Shown piece by piece: positions 15,971 to 22,968 of a stretch of DNA of 22,968 nt. Numbering within the stretch: the stretch's first letter is position 1; the number at the start of each line of letters is the position of its first letter. The notes beneath the pieces were generated by a model that was not told the DNA's origin, did no database searches, and was given only the letters and a program-made list of their open reading frames with translations. Origin of the DNA: CAWUKT01 sp963923035 (GTDB lineage Bacteria > Bacteroidota > Bacteroidia > J057 > JADKCL01); NCBI GenBank assembly GCA_963923035.1, contig CAWUKT010000103.1, positions 1 through 22,968 on the forward strand, in the 5' to 3' direction. The position numbers and the translations under genes are program-made.

Positions 15971-17464
15971 ATGAAAAAGATTCATTTGCCGATCTTGGCA
16001 GCATTCTTATTGCTGGCCGGATGCCAAAAGGAGGTCGTGAACGCACCTTCCAACCCTTCTATGGCCTTACTGAGCAGTATTCCACAATACTCAGAGCCTG
16101 AGTTGAAGGCTCTGGCTACAGATACCGGAAACGAGGCCGCTCTCAAAGGAAAAGTCGAGCTGATCGCCTACGCCATGACCCGATTCCTCGGTGAACACGG
16201 CAACCTCAACAACAACACAGATTTGGCCGCTACACTTCCTTGTGATATTGGTCTGGATGATCCGGATGGAATCCTTCGAGTATTGGGAAATTCGAGCGGG
16301 ATGAACGACGAAGCCGTCCTGGGTCAACTCAACGGTTATATTTTCGATTGTGCCCAAGGGTGTTCAAATATTCCCGGCGGTTCAAATGGATATTTTGAGG
16401 CCATTTCTGAGAATTTGAGCTACCTCGGTACCGATTACGACCTGTTTACCCTCCATGACCCAGCCACTACCTACACCGTTCAATCCAATTTCTTTTTAGG
16501 ACATGGATTGATCTTCGATGGAAATGAATATCGGGTGGAAGGTTTTCTTTACGACCTCGTTGATGACCAAATCAACTCGGCTCAATTGACCATTTCCGAA
16601 GCCCTTGACCTCAATGCTGTCTTTCTTGAGTTGTGGGAAGAAGGACTGGACCGCCACAATGATCCCTGCTACTATATTTACAACTATTCCGGGGGAAGCT
16701 CGGGAGGTGGCGGAGGTAGCTCGGGCGGTGGTTCGGGCAATTCCAATGACGATGACGGAGCCAATAAAAACTATATCAATGGTCCTCTGTCTTTCCCGCC
16801 CTTTGGGTACGAGGAGAATATGTGTCCGGGGAAAACGGGTTTGCGGGTGACGGAATTTCATCTGGCAAGGAGAAATGAAGGCGGATGGTTCGGCGGAAAA
16901 AGCGAAGTATATTTCAACGTCTCCTTTTACAACAGCGGTAATCCATTCCTCTATATGCAAACCAATAACCGCTCTCAGGAAATTGATGCAATGACCATTT
17001 CGGGAAACAAATACAATCTGGACCGGGGAAAATTGCTGGCCGAAGTGCCCCAAAGCGATATTTCTTCCAGCCAGAATACCGTAATTACAGAAACGAGCGG
17101 TTTTACTTACGATGGTGACTGGATTCTGATCGACAGTGGATTCTGTGAAGGCGCCACACCGACAACCTATAATCGGGTGTATGTATCAGCTTTTGAGCGT
17201 GACCCCAAACCGTTTCCGGGAATCAATTATGGTTATACCTATTACGACTCAGTGATGCTGGCCGATGGCAGCGTGGACGATTGGCAACCCTTATACATGC
17301 CCCACAATTCCGATTGTTGGGTGGACATAACGCTTCAGGTTTCGGACTTCGCAAATCAGGATCACTTATATTTGGTTGACGTTGGGGCCGGTCCAACAAC
17401 TATTTCATTCACCCAACCGGCGGCCAATACGTCTTGGTTCCTTATTGAACTGTTTACTCCATGA
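15971..17464 (+). CDS. Large lipoprotein with Gly/Ser linker
   Basis: This 497-residue protein begins with a clear type II signal peptide: MKK, a hydrophobic core, then LLAGC with the lipidated Cys18. Residues about 40-235 form one part with several cysteines (CDIG, DCAQGC). Residues 241-263 are a Gly/Ser linker running into an Asp-rich patch. About 265-497 is beta-rich with Tyr and Asn, consistent with a surface or periplasmic binding domain. I do not recognise a family. Its stop overlaps the start of the beta-barrel gene by 4 bases (ATGA), so the two are co-translated and may act as a partner pair at the outer membrane. A promoter match lies 38 bases upstream. Confidence 0.85.
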   Translation: MKKIHLPILAAFLLLAGCQKEVVNAPSNPSMALLSSIPQYSEPELKALATDTGNEAALKGKVELIAYAMTRFLGEHGNLNNNTDLAATLPCDIGLDDPDGILRVLGNSSGMNDEAVLGQLNGYIFDCAQGCSNIPGGSNGYFEAISENLSYLGTDYDLFTLHDPATTYTVQSNFFLGHGLIFDGNEYRVEGFLYDLVDDQINSAQLTISEALDLNAVFLELWEEGLDRHNDPCYYIYNYSGGSSGGGGGSSGGGSGNSNDDDGANKNYINGPLSFPPFGYEENMCPGKTGLRVTEFHLARRNEGGWFGGKSEVYFNVSFYNSGNPFLYMQTNNRSQEIDAMTISGNKYNLDRGKLLAEVPQSDISSSQNTVITETSGFTYDGDWILIDSGFCEGATPTTYNRVYVSAFERDPKPFPGINYGYTYYDSVMLADGSVDDWQPLYMPHNSDCWVDITLQVSDFANQDHLYLVDVGAGPTTISFTQPAANTSWFLIELFTP

Positions 17465-18531
17465 TGGGAAAAACCTTCCATAAAAACTTTCTTCCAAGAA
17501 TACTTTGGGTGGTCTTGGGAGGAAGTTTATTCTTTGGAAATGGCTTGCAAGCCCAATCGAGGTCGGATTCAACCCGAAACAGGCTGTCCCTTGCATTCGA
17601 GATCCACTCCAGTTCGCGATTTTGGGATGGAGGAATCCACACTTCAGTTGGAGCGAGGTGGAACCGCCATGAATTGGGCTTCCACATCCCGAATTATATT
17701 GACCCTTATAGTTTTTCCTTTGGTGGACACTACCGCTTTTATTTGGACCGGGACAACCCCATTGCCAATCCCTTTTTTGCCATTCAAGGGGTACCTTACC
17801 ATAAAATTGAGGAAAAATTCGTCCTTTCTGGGAATGACCCTATCGGAGCCTTTCAGAAGGGCATCTACGGTCAGTTGGGGGCGGACTATCGGATCAAGGG
17901 AGGTTTTAGTGGATTGGTGGCCATTGGCTATGGATCAGGTTGGATGCAAATAGAAGACCGTAGTTTCGACGTCTGGCAAGCCTACCATCCAGATTTCACC
18001 TTTGGCTTTAAGTATGATCTGCTTCTAAAAAAGTCCCGCCAATTTTCGGAAGCATTGCCAGAAGACTATTCAGACCGGACCCGCTTCTTCCTGTCGTACA
18101 GACTGTACGTCCCCGATATAGCCCTTTTGACAGATTCCCCGCCACCTGAGCTAAGGCCGTCCCATCAGTTCACCGCTGAATTTGGAATCTGGCGTTGGTT
18201 CCGGCTTCAAGGCGGCATCAAAGTGGGTTATCTGGCCGAGGAGGTGACTCCACCTGTATTTACGGCTCAAGGGGTAGGCTTCGGAGTAAAACTACACACT
18301 TACCAACGTGGCAATCTGTCATTTTTCCACGACCTGATGTACTACCGGCTGAACCGGCCCCGATTTAACTACGATCAATCCCAAATCCTCATCGGCAACA
18401 GTTTCGAATACCAAGTTCTCCCCGATTTCTACGTCCACGCTGGAAATACCTTTGGATTCAGAAGGTTCAATTCGTGGTTCAATTTCCATGCGGGTGTGAG
18501 TATAGGCTTGGGAAAAGGCATTTTCAGATAA
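17461..18531 (+). CDS. Outer-membrane beta-barrel-like protein
   Basis: This 356-residue protein starts at the ATG overlapping the lipoprotein stop; a second Met follows immediately. A basic N-terminus and hydrophobic core end near GLQAQS, a typical Bacteroidota signal peptidase I site. The mature part alternates polar and aromatic residues in strands such as YSFSFGGHYRFYL, GFSGLVAIGYGSGW and FTFGFKYDLLL. It ends with a glycine-rich strand (FHAGVSIGLGKGIFR), as expected for an outer-membrane barrel, although the last residue is Arg rather than Phe. It resembles generic outer-membrane beta-barrel families of this phylum; its specific role is unknown. Physical association with the preceding lipoprotein is inferred from the overlap. 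Confidence 0.8.
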   Translation: MMGKTFHKNFLPRILWVVLGGSLFFGNGLQAQSRSDSTRNRLSLAFEIHSSSRFWDGGIHTSVGARWNRHELGFHIPNYIDPYSFSFGGHYRFYLDRDNPIANPFFAIQGVPYHKIEEKFVLSGNDPIGAFQKGIYGQLGADYRIKGGFSGLVAIGYGSGWMQIEDRSFDVWQAYHPDFTFGFKYDLLLKKSRQFSEALPEDYSDRTRFFLSYRLYVPDIALLTDSPPPELRPSHQFTAEFGIWRWFRLQGGIKVGYLAEEVTPPVFTAQGVGFGVKLHTYQRGNLSFFHDLMYYRLNRPRFNYDQSQILIGNSFEYQVLPDFYVHAGNTFGFRRFNSWFNFHAGVSIGLGKGIFR

Positions 18532-18549
18532 TTTCTTTTCCGTTGGACG

Positions 18550-18873
18550 TCACGGCGTAATCCCGTGCTGCTCCAGAATATCTATGGCCCATTCTTCCTC
18601 CATCTCAATCACGACCATGCGCTTTTTGTAACGCAAGGGTGGCACTCCATCCGCGGGCCAGTCCAGCAAACGAAAGAAGTCGAATTGCAACACCTTGCTG
18701 ATATAAGCCAGCTCCAGCACGTCGAACGACCGCTGGTCCAGATAGTCCGCGATATGATCGGGATGCTTGTCGATTTGCTTCGCAAAATCGTTCAGACTCA
18801 TGCCCTTCGACTTCAAGCGTCGCCGGATCAACTGCCCGAAGTGCAGGTGGGGATAGTCGGCTAAATCGTACAT
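18550..18873 (-). CDS. Small Xre-like helix-turn-helix protein
   Basis: This 107-residue protein has a lambda-repressor-like layout at about 11-68: FGQLIRRRLKSKGMSLNDFAKQID, then HPDHIADYL, then a closing helix with ISKVLQFDFFRLL. The arrangement of a 'G-x-x-I' helix, a fA-x-x-I helix and a final DFF motif is typical of short Bacteroidota HTH proteins. The C-terminal 40 residues (KKRMVVIEMEEEWAIDIL) are unassigned. Its start overlaps the upstream 66-residue gene by 13 bases, so the two form a small operon. It is probably a DNA-binding regulator. It is convergent with the beta-barrel gene, whose stop is only 18 bases away. Confidence 0.7.
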   Translation of the reverse strand: MYDLADYPHLHFGQLIRRRLKSKGMSLNDFAKQIDKHPDHIADYLDQRSFDVLELAYISKVLQFDFFRLLDWPADGVPPLRYKKRMVVIEMEEEWAIDILEQHGITP

Positions 18874-19061
18874 GGCTGGCTGGATTTGATCTTGGCTTGA
18901 AAATCGGTCAGGACGTGGAGCGCGTAGGTTTGGGCCTCGTGGAGGTCCAGTTCACGGCGTTCGAATAGGAGCAACAATAGCTCCCGAATCGCTGCGTCCA
19001 AAATTTCGCGGTATTCGTCGGGGTCCGCCTCGCCGAGCGGGACCATCAAATAGTTCTTCAT
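18861..19061 (-). CDS. Small helical protein of unknown function, paired with the Xre-like gene
   Basis: I chose the ATG at 19061 (MKNYLMVPLGEAD), giving 66 residues. The frame is open further to 19139, but that extension is low in protein character and rich in charged and Pro residues. The body is a helical hairpin-like segment (EYREILDAAIRELLLLLFERRELDLHEA) with a leucine run. It precedes and overlaps the Xre-like gene by 13 bases. The arrangement resembles a two-gene regulatory or toxin-antitoxin-size unit, but no known toxin motif is visible, so I do not assign that function. Confidence 0.6.
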   Translation of the reverse strand: MKNYLMVPLGEADPDEYREILDAAIRELLLLLFERRELDLHEAQTYALHVLTDFQAKIKSSQPCTI

Positions 19062-19404
19062 GCTGAATATTTTTAGGGAAGCGAGACGGCGAGTTTCCGA
19101 CGGTGGCCCGTCAATTTGCCTTTCCGATTGGTCCGCCACAAACTTACAGGTGGAAGGAAACAGGATGCAAATGGTGGATTCAGGCGGAGAAGAAATGGGT
19201 CAAAAAATGGAGTCGAAAAAGTCAAAAAGCGGTGCTATGAAGGGATTTTGGACAAAAGATGGAGTTTTGGCCACCAGAATTTGACGCAAAACAACCTGGT
19301 CGATTCGTCCTCATTTAAAGGCTATTTTGTAAAGCAAAGCCCACCAAGCCAATGGTCAGCACCCAAAAATCGTATATTGAGGCTGGTCCAAACATGAATT
19401 GAAC
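19062..19404. other. Gene-free divergent intergenic region
   Basis: The two flanking genes diverge from here. I see no supportable gene, RNA, repeat or clear promoter. A TATTTTG-like stretch at about 19322-19328 is one base short of the -7 consensus for the plus-strand gene. Confidence 0.4.
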
Positions 19405-19695
19405 ATGCGAAAAATTTTCTGGATTGCGTTGGTGGCGCTGTGTGCGTCGTCCGCGCCGATTGCCTATGTACAGGCTGAGAATGTGGTCGTCGCCAAAGCT
19501 GGCGACCTTGATCCCGCGACCTTGGAGCGGATTTATGAGGCCGTTTCTTGTGAAACGGGAATGTGTGTGGGCGAGGTGCGCGACGCGTATGCGGAGGGGC
19601 GGATGGAGGTGGAGAAGGAAGCGGATGCGTACCATGTCACCGTCTTGGACGGTGGGGGGGACATTCTTGTCATTGTCATTCTTGACAACTTCTAA
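19405..19695 (+). CDS. Small secreted protein of unknown function
   Basis: The start is the ATG at 19405 (MRKIFWIALVALCASS); a TTG two codons earlier is less likely. The 96-residue product has a signal peptide probably cleaved after YVQA. The mature protein is about 72 residues, acidic, with two cysteines four residues apart (SCETGMC) that could form a disulfide in the periplasm. It ends in hydrophobic beta-like residues (GDILVIVILDNF). No family is recognised. It converges on, and overlaps by 4 bases, the 482-residue gene. Confidence 0.6.
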   Translation: MRKIFWIALVALCASSAPIAYVQAENVVVAKAGDLDPATLERIYEAVSCETGMCVGEVRDAYAEGRMEVEKEADAYHVTVLDGGGDILVIVILDNF

Positions 19696-21140
19696 ATCGC
19701 CAACGAGAGAATCTGACGTCCGATTTCGCTTCCAAACGCAGTCTTTAGGGGTTGATTCGCTTCCTTTGCTTCCAGATAAGTCTGGATATTGAAGTAAACC
19801 CTGCTCTCTTCCAGTGCTTGGGTTGAGGGTAACTTCTGAGTCAATAGATTCATTTTTGCGATCAACTCTCTGTCAATTTTTCCCTGATTCCTCAAAATCA
19901 AATCGAGCCCCTTCAAAACTATTGCGACGTAGGGAGACTTTCTGAAACGCTTTCTTTTCGAATCTAGTACTGAGAGAATATAGTCGTGGTTCCCTTTTTC
20001 AAGTTGATAGAACAAATCCAGTACCTCAAACTGCCAAGGCAAGTGTTTTCTGGTTGATGCGGGAAGGGAAAAAGCAGTGGTCAGGAAAGCATGCCCCCCG
20101 TTCCAATCTTCCTCCAAGAAAAATGCCAAACTTGTGATGTAATGGTACAAAGCAATGGTGTATTCAGGGAATATTGTCGGGTACTTTTGCATTGCCTGAA
20201 TGCCTTCTTTCGCCATGTTAGGATCGCCAAATGTGAAGGCAGATTCAACTGTATGCCTTGTCCAACCTTCTAGTTTGATCCGTCTCTCAATTTCATTTTG
20301 GGGTTCCGTTTGGGACAAAAGAAACAAATATCTAGTCGCAGCTTCTCTCTTTTTCAAGTGCAATGCGATTGTCACTGCGTTCGAAAGTTCTCGGAGTTTT
20401 TCTACAAGTGTGGCTTGGATTTCGTTTTTGTTGATTCGCTCTACCATTTCCATTTGAAAGGCTCCAGCCGCAGAAAAATCATATTTCAGAAGTTCCGTGG
20501 CAATTTTCAGTTTCCAAGACCAAAAACTCGAATCACGATCAAACTGATTAAGAAAGTCCTTTATTTCCCTCCGAAGCCCCATTCTCAATTTCTCTTCTTT
20601 CCGCAATGCAGCTCGAGCCTGATCAACCAAGGCAATCGCTTGTTCTTCTGAAGCCAATTCTTGAGCGATCGATTTTGCCTTGGGAATATCAATTCCCTCT
20701 CCAAGGTCTTCTTTGTAGTCACGTAGAATTTGTTCTCGATACCTGCACAATGCTAACATCTTATCTTGTTCGCCCCGTTTTTCCACTTGTTCAAATTCCC
20801 ACTTAAAGTGAGTCTTCGCAATCTCTATAGCCCCAAAACTGACTGCCGTTTGGATATAATTCCAATGGCTTAGCACAGGATTTTCAGTATTCGAAAAGCA
20901 TTCAATGAGTTTTTGAAGTAGTAACTCTCTGCTGTGGTAAAAGACGGTAGGGTCTTCAAATGGGGCCTTCCGAAGTTTTTCTTCATCAAAATCCGTGAGC
21001 CTCAGAATCCTGTTGAACAGTTGAACATACTTCAACTTCTTCTTACCGGACCTTGAGTGTTTCCGAATCCAGTTTCGAAAAACAAGGATTTGGTCCTCGG
21101 AAAGCCGATGGACGAGAGAAAACAGAGAAGCGGGACTCAT
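19692..21140 (-). CDS. All-helical protein of unknown function (482 aa)
   Basis: No signal peptide or membrane segment. The whole length is predicted from composition to be helical, with an amphipathic pattern and repeated helix pairs that could be TPR-like (for example QATLVEKLRELSNAVTIALH and KREAATRYLFLLSQ), but no clean TPR consensus is visible. The N-terminus (SLFSLVHRLSEDQILVFRNWIRK) followed by KLKYVQLFNRIL and FYHSRELLLQKLIECF looks conserved in style. It is a single gene preceded by a 475-base gap. Its stop codon overlaps the stop of the convergent small secreted protein. It may be a cytoplasmic scaffold; the function is unknown. Confidence 0.75.
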   Translation of the reverse strand: MSPASLFSLVHRLSEDQILVFRNWIRKHSRSGKKKLKYVQLFNRILRLTDFDEEKLRKAPFEDPTVFYHSRELLLQKLIECFSNTENPVLSHWNYIQTAVSFGAIEIAKTHFKWEFEQVEKRGEQDKMLALCRYREQILRDYKEDLGEGIDIPKAKSIAQELASEEQAIALVDQARAALRKEEKLRMGLRREIKDFLNQFDRDSSFWSWKLKIATELLKYDFSAAGAFQMEMVERINKNEIQATLVEKLRELSNAVTIALHLKKREAATRYLFLLSQTEPQNEIERRIKLEGWTRHTVESAFTFGDPNMAKEGIQAMQKYPTIFPEYTIALYHYITSLAFFLEEDWNGGHAFLTTAFSLPASTRKHLPWQFEVLDLFYQLEKGNHDYILSVLDSKRKRFRKSPYVAIVLKGLDLILRNQGKIDRELIAKMNLLTQKLPSTQALEESRVYFNIQTYLEAKEANQPLKTAFGSEIGRQILSLAI

Positions 21141-21615
21141 TTCTTTACGGAATTAAAATAGCGACCTAAATATCTGGCATTCAACATTTCAAAAACGCCA
21201 GCCAGCATAAATTTTACAAATTGCGCTTCAAATTCCAAGTAAATCCTCCATTGCCCAAAAGCTCCTTCCCGCTACTTTCACACCATACCAAAGCGAGGTG
21301 GCCGAGTTTCCCAAAACTCATTCAATTCATGTTTGGCCCACCTGCTTTCCGAAGGTCCGCGTCCCGGCTGGACCGCAATTGTTGTGGCCGGGGCGCTCAT
21401 TTAAAAACCAATTCGAACCGTTCTTTACACTCTCCATTGGCGATTCCGGGCGTTTTTGAAGGCTACGGATTGTCAGGGAAAATGAAAACCGTTTCGGCGC
21501 GGGGCGGGAAAGGAAAAAGGGCGCTCAAAGCTCATGGGAGAATATTGCCTGAACTTTTCCGCCCCAATTCCGACGAAAAAAAACGAAAAAATATTCAACG
21601 AGAAACCCATTCACC
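21141..21615. other. Gene-free divergent region between the helical protein and the second Xre-like gene
   Basis: This 475-base stretch is open in one plus frame but codes a Ser/Pro/Arg-rich peptide with no protein-like pattern. No tRNA, tandem repeat or terminator was found. It should contain the promoters of both flanking genes, but I see no consensus match. Confidence 0.4.
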
Positions 21616-21942
21616 ATGAAATCCCCCTCCATCCACGACGGAGAACGGGTCAAAAGACGCTGCAAGGAACTGAAAGTATTGGGCAAGGTCTTCGCCGACG
21701 AAATGGCATGGACGCCCCGAAAACTCTACCGAATGTTCCAGCAACCCGACTGGCCCACCGGCGACTTACAACGCGCCGGACGGATATTGGGCTGCGACTT
21801 CTTCGCGGAGTATTCGGGGGTGATTCCCCAAAGACAGGATGGATTATTGATTGGCTTGATCGTATTGCCGGAAGTTCTGCACTCCGATATCACCCGAAAG
21901 CGGGCCTTGGAAGAACTGCGGAACCAAACGGAAGAAGAGTAA
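21616..21942 (+). CDS. Second small Xre-like helix-turn-helix protein
   Basis: This 108-residue protein has a lambda-repressor-like segment at about 8-67: GERVKRRCKEL, then GKVFADEMAWTPRKLYRMF, then LQRAGRILGCDFFAEYS. The closing 'IL-x-x-DFF' motif matches that of the 107-residue protein at 18550-18873, so the two are probably distant paralogues. The C-terminal part (SDITRKRALEELRNQTEEE) is helical and acidic. It is a single gene ended by a strong hairpin and convergent with the excisionase-like gene. A regulatory role in the element is inferred. Confidence 0.7.
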   Translation: MKSPSIHDGERVKRRCKELKVLGKVFADEMAWTPRKLYRMFQQPDWPTGDLQRAGRILGCDFFAEYSGVIPQRQDGLLIGLIVLPEVLHSDITRKRALEELRNQTEEE

Positions 21943-22028
21943 CTGTTTTAATTATCTCCTTTTATCCACGCCCCATGCCCTTGGGGCAGCGTTTCTCTGT
22001 AATGAGGGTCGTCCCCTCGATTGATGCC

Positions 22029-22058
22029 ACAGGCCGCCTCCGCCCGGAGGTGGCCTGT
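22029..22058. terminator. Strong hairpin between convergent genes, probable bidirectional terminator
   Basis: A 13-bp stem (ACAGGCCGCCTCC with GGAGGTGGCCTGT, one G-T wobble) has a GCCC tetraloop. It lies midway between the stops at 21942 and 22084. T-tracts are weak on both sides, so it may also be a dispersed palindrome. Confidence 0.6.
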
Positions 22059-22083
22059 CTTCAAATGCAGTGATATTTTCAAT

Positions 22084-22416
22084 TCACTCATACCGCTCCG
22101 CACATTCCAGCATCCGCTCCATTTCCGTCGCAGGAATCAGCCAAAGGGTATTGAAGCCATTCTGTTGAGTTGCCTTAAGGAGCCCACTGTAACACCAATT
22201 CCGAACCGTCGCCTTCGACACCCCCAAACGCTCGGCAGTTTCCCGAACCGTGTAGAACTCCTTGGGCTTCTCCTCAGTCCCCCGAGCGAGGTGCTTCTGG
22301 AGCAAGCGATCAATCCTTTCCAGAAGGATTTCATTTTCCCTACGAAGTTCGGCCATCATATTTTCCAGATCGGCCTCGGTAACCAGTTGAAGAATGTCTT
22401 TCGCGTTTATCGGCAT
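22084..22416 (-). CDS. Excisionase-like / MerR-type helix-turn-helix protein
   Basis: This 110-residue protein has an N-terminal coiled coil (about 14-42, ENMMAELRRENEILLERID) followed by a winged HTH at about 53-100. FYTVRETAERLGVSKATVRN is the typical HTH_17/excisionase helix-turn-helix, then WCYSGLLKATQQNG forms the wing, then LWLIPATEMERML. Such proteins are common in Bacteroidota mobile elements, where some act as recombination directionality factors or regulators of transfer genes. It sits beside a repeat-rich non-coding region that could hold its binding sites (inference). The coiled coil suggests a dimer. Confidence 0.8.
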   Translation of the reverse strand: MPINAKDILQLVTEADLENMMAELRRENEILLERIDRLLQKHLARGTEEKPKEFYTVRETAERLGVSKATVRNWCYSGLLKATQQNGFNTLWLIPATEMERMLECAERYE

Positions 22417-22790
22417 AGGCGATTTAAAATTTGTTCGACCTTACTCTAACCAACATGGTCAGAACAGAAACCTTTGTTGATCGGCTTCCCAACAAAGTTG
22501 GGGAACAAAAATTAATTCGATGGTTGAGATGGGCGATTTGACCACTTTATCGACCATTCTGAAAGTTTTTTGTCTGAATACCTGAGCAAAGGATATAAGA
22601 CTGCCGCACCGAGCAAATGACCTAAAGACTGAACAAATGTCCAGAAAATTAGGCTATTATGTGGCCAAAAAGACCGTGCCGGAAATCACCCCATAGATTT
22701 TTTCATTTGGCTAGAATTTGGATGAAGGGATTTTTTCGAGGGCTAAAATCGGCCATTGGGGCCAAAATAAGGCACTTTTTAGATTTTGCA

Positions 22791-22887
22791 TGGAAAGTTG
22801 GGCCCGATTTGTGGAAACTTCTACCAGTGACACTCCCATATCGGGCACGAAGTGTAGAAACTTCTACACTTCAGGCCCAACTTTCCA
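22791..22887. repeat. 14-bp inverted repeat pair enclosing a palindrome
   Basis: TGGAAAGTTGGGCC (22791-22804) and GGCCCAACTTTCCA (22874-22887) are exact reverse complements, 69 bases apart. Confidence 0.8.
22849..22872. repeat. 24-base near-perfect palindrome (11-bp arms)
   Basis: GAAGTGTAGAA (22849-22859) is mirrored exactly by TTCTACACTTC (22862-22872) with a 2-base spacer AC. The word GAAACTTCTAC inside it (22857-22867) is also present at 22814-22824. The symmetry and short spacer suit a dimeric protein-binding or strand-exchange site. Confidence 0.8.
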
Positions 22888-22910
22888 CCAAAAACATGGA
22901 ACTTTCCACC
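22879..22910. repeat. Two direct copies of AACTTTCCACC, 21 bases apart
   Basis: Copies lie at 22879-22889 and 22900-22910, two helical turns apart. A reversed partial copy (TGGAAAGTT) lies at 22791-22799. Confidence 0.75.
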
Positions 22911-22968
22911 TCCGAGAGGCCGTGTAAAAACGCCCATTCAAATTGATTCCCAGCCAAGAGTCGGAGTT

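Larger units (their letters stand above)
22417..22968. other. Gene-free, repeat-rich right end
   Basis: No convincing gene. It holds a 6-bp CCCAAC/GTTGGG hairpin (22488-22502), which overlaps an 8-bp CTTTGTTG/CAACAAAG inverted repeat (22472-22497). Three GA(G/A)CAAA(T/G)G words lie at about 22583, 22611 and 22631. The repeat cluster at 22791-22910 is described separately. Confidence 0.5.

Noticed and set aside
21221..21619. Plus-strand frame before the second Xre-like gene
   Set aside because: Ser/Pro/Arg-rich, no family resemblance, and it ends inside the real gene's start region.
22659..22946. Plus-strand frames over the right-end repeats
   Set aside because: They run through the palindrome and repeat cluster; the peptide shows no fold-like pattern, so I treat the region as non-coding.

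Overview
The window looks like a stretch of a Bacteroidota chromosome, probably Saprospiria or a relative. The signs are: a Bacteroidota-style tyrosine recombinase; lipoproteins with LxGC/LGAC lipoboxes; exported proteins whose signal peptides end near 'AQ' or 'GQ'; almost no Shine-Dalgarno sequences; and promoter-like TAnnTTTG / TTTG-N20-TAnnTTTA elements. The region reads as an accessory (genomic-island) segment. It has an integrase at the left edge, an excisionase-like helix-turn-helix protein near the right edge, a restriction-modification operon and several poorly characterised cargo genes. Base composition changes sharply from block to block.

Layout. (1) 3-1439: tyrosine recombinase, with its 5' end cut by the window, followed by a strong intrinsic terminator. 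(2) 5364-1630, minus strand: a tight three-gene operon. It encodes an 831-residue protein of unknown function, a 267-residue protein with the His / HGCNTG motifs of caspase/CHAT-type (clan CD) folds, and a small lipoprotein. This is my best candidate for an undescribed system. (3) 12111-5493, minus strand: a type I restriction-modification operon in the order hsdM-hsdS-(Abi_C/HEPN-like gene)-hsdR. Every junction overlaps or is 1 bp apart. The Abi-like gene sits inside the operon. (4) 12443-13318: a divergent gene for a secreted M48-like zinc peptidase carrying a C-terminal array of Cys/His-rich 13-residue repeats. A G-rich, quadruplex-capable block separates it from hsdM. (5) 13319-13946: a long gene-free stretch with a perfect 12-bp hairpin. 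(6) 13947-15830: a transglutaminase-like protein with a C-terminal membrane anchor. (7) 15971-18531: an overlapping pair of lipoprotein and outer-membrane beta-barrel genes, with a recognisable promoter. (8) 19061-18550: two small genes on the minus strand, one Xre-like. (9) 19405-19695: a small secreted protein. It is convergent with a 482-residue all-helical protein (21140-19692), and their stop codons overlap. (10) 21616-22416: a second Xre-like small protein, a bidirectional hairpin, and an excisionase-like HTH protein. Beyond these lies a dense cluster of inverted and direct repeats (22791-22910) that looks like a protein-binding or recombination site.

How the genes may fit together: the integrase, the MerR/Xis-type HTH protein and the repeat cluster could be the mobility module. 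The hsd operon with its Abi_C gene is a defence cargo. The caspase-like operon may be a second defence, conflict or injection-type effector cargo. The two minus-strand operons (hsd, then the 831/267/lipoprotein operon) lie head to tail with 128 bp between them, so partial read-through is possible. Functional statements for the unknown genes are inference from sequence motifs only; no database search was possible.
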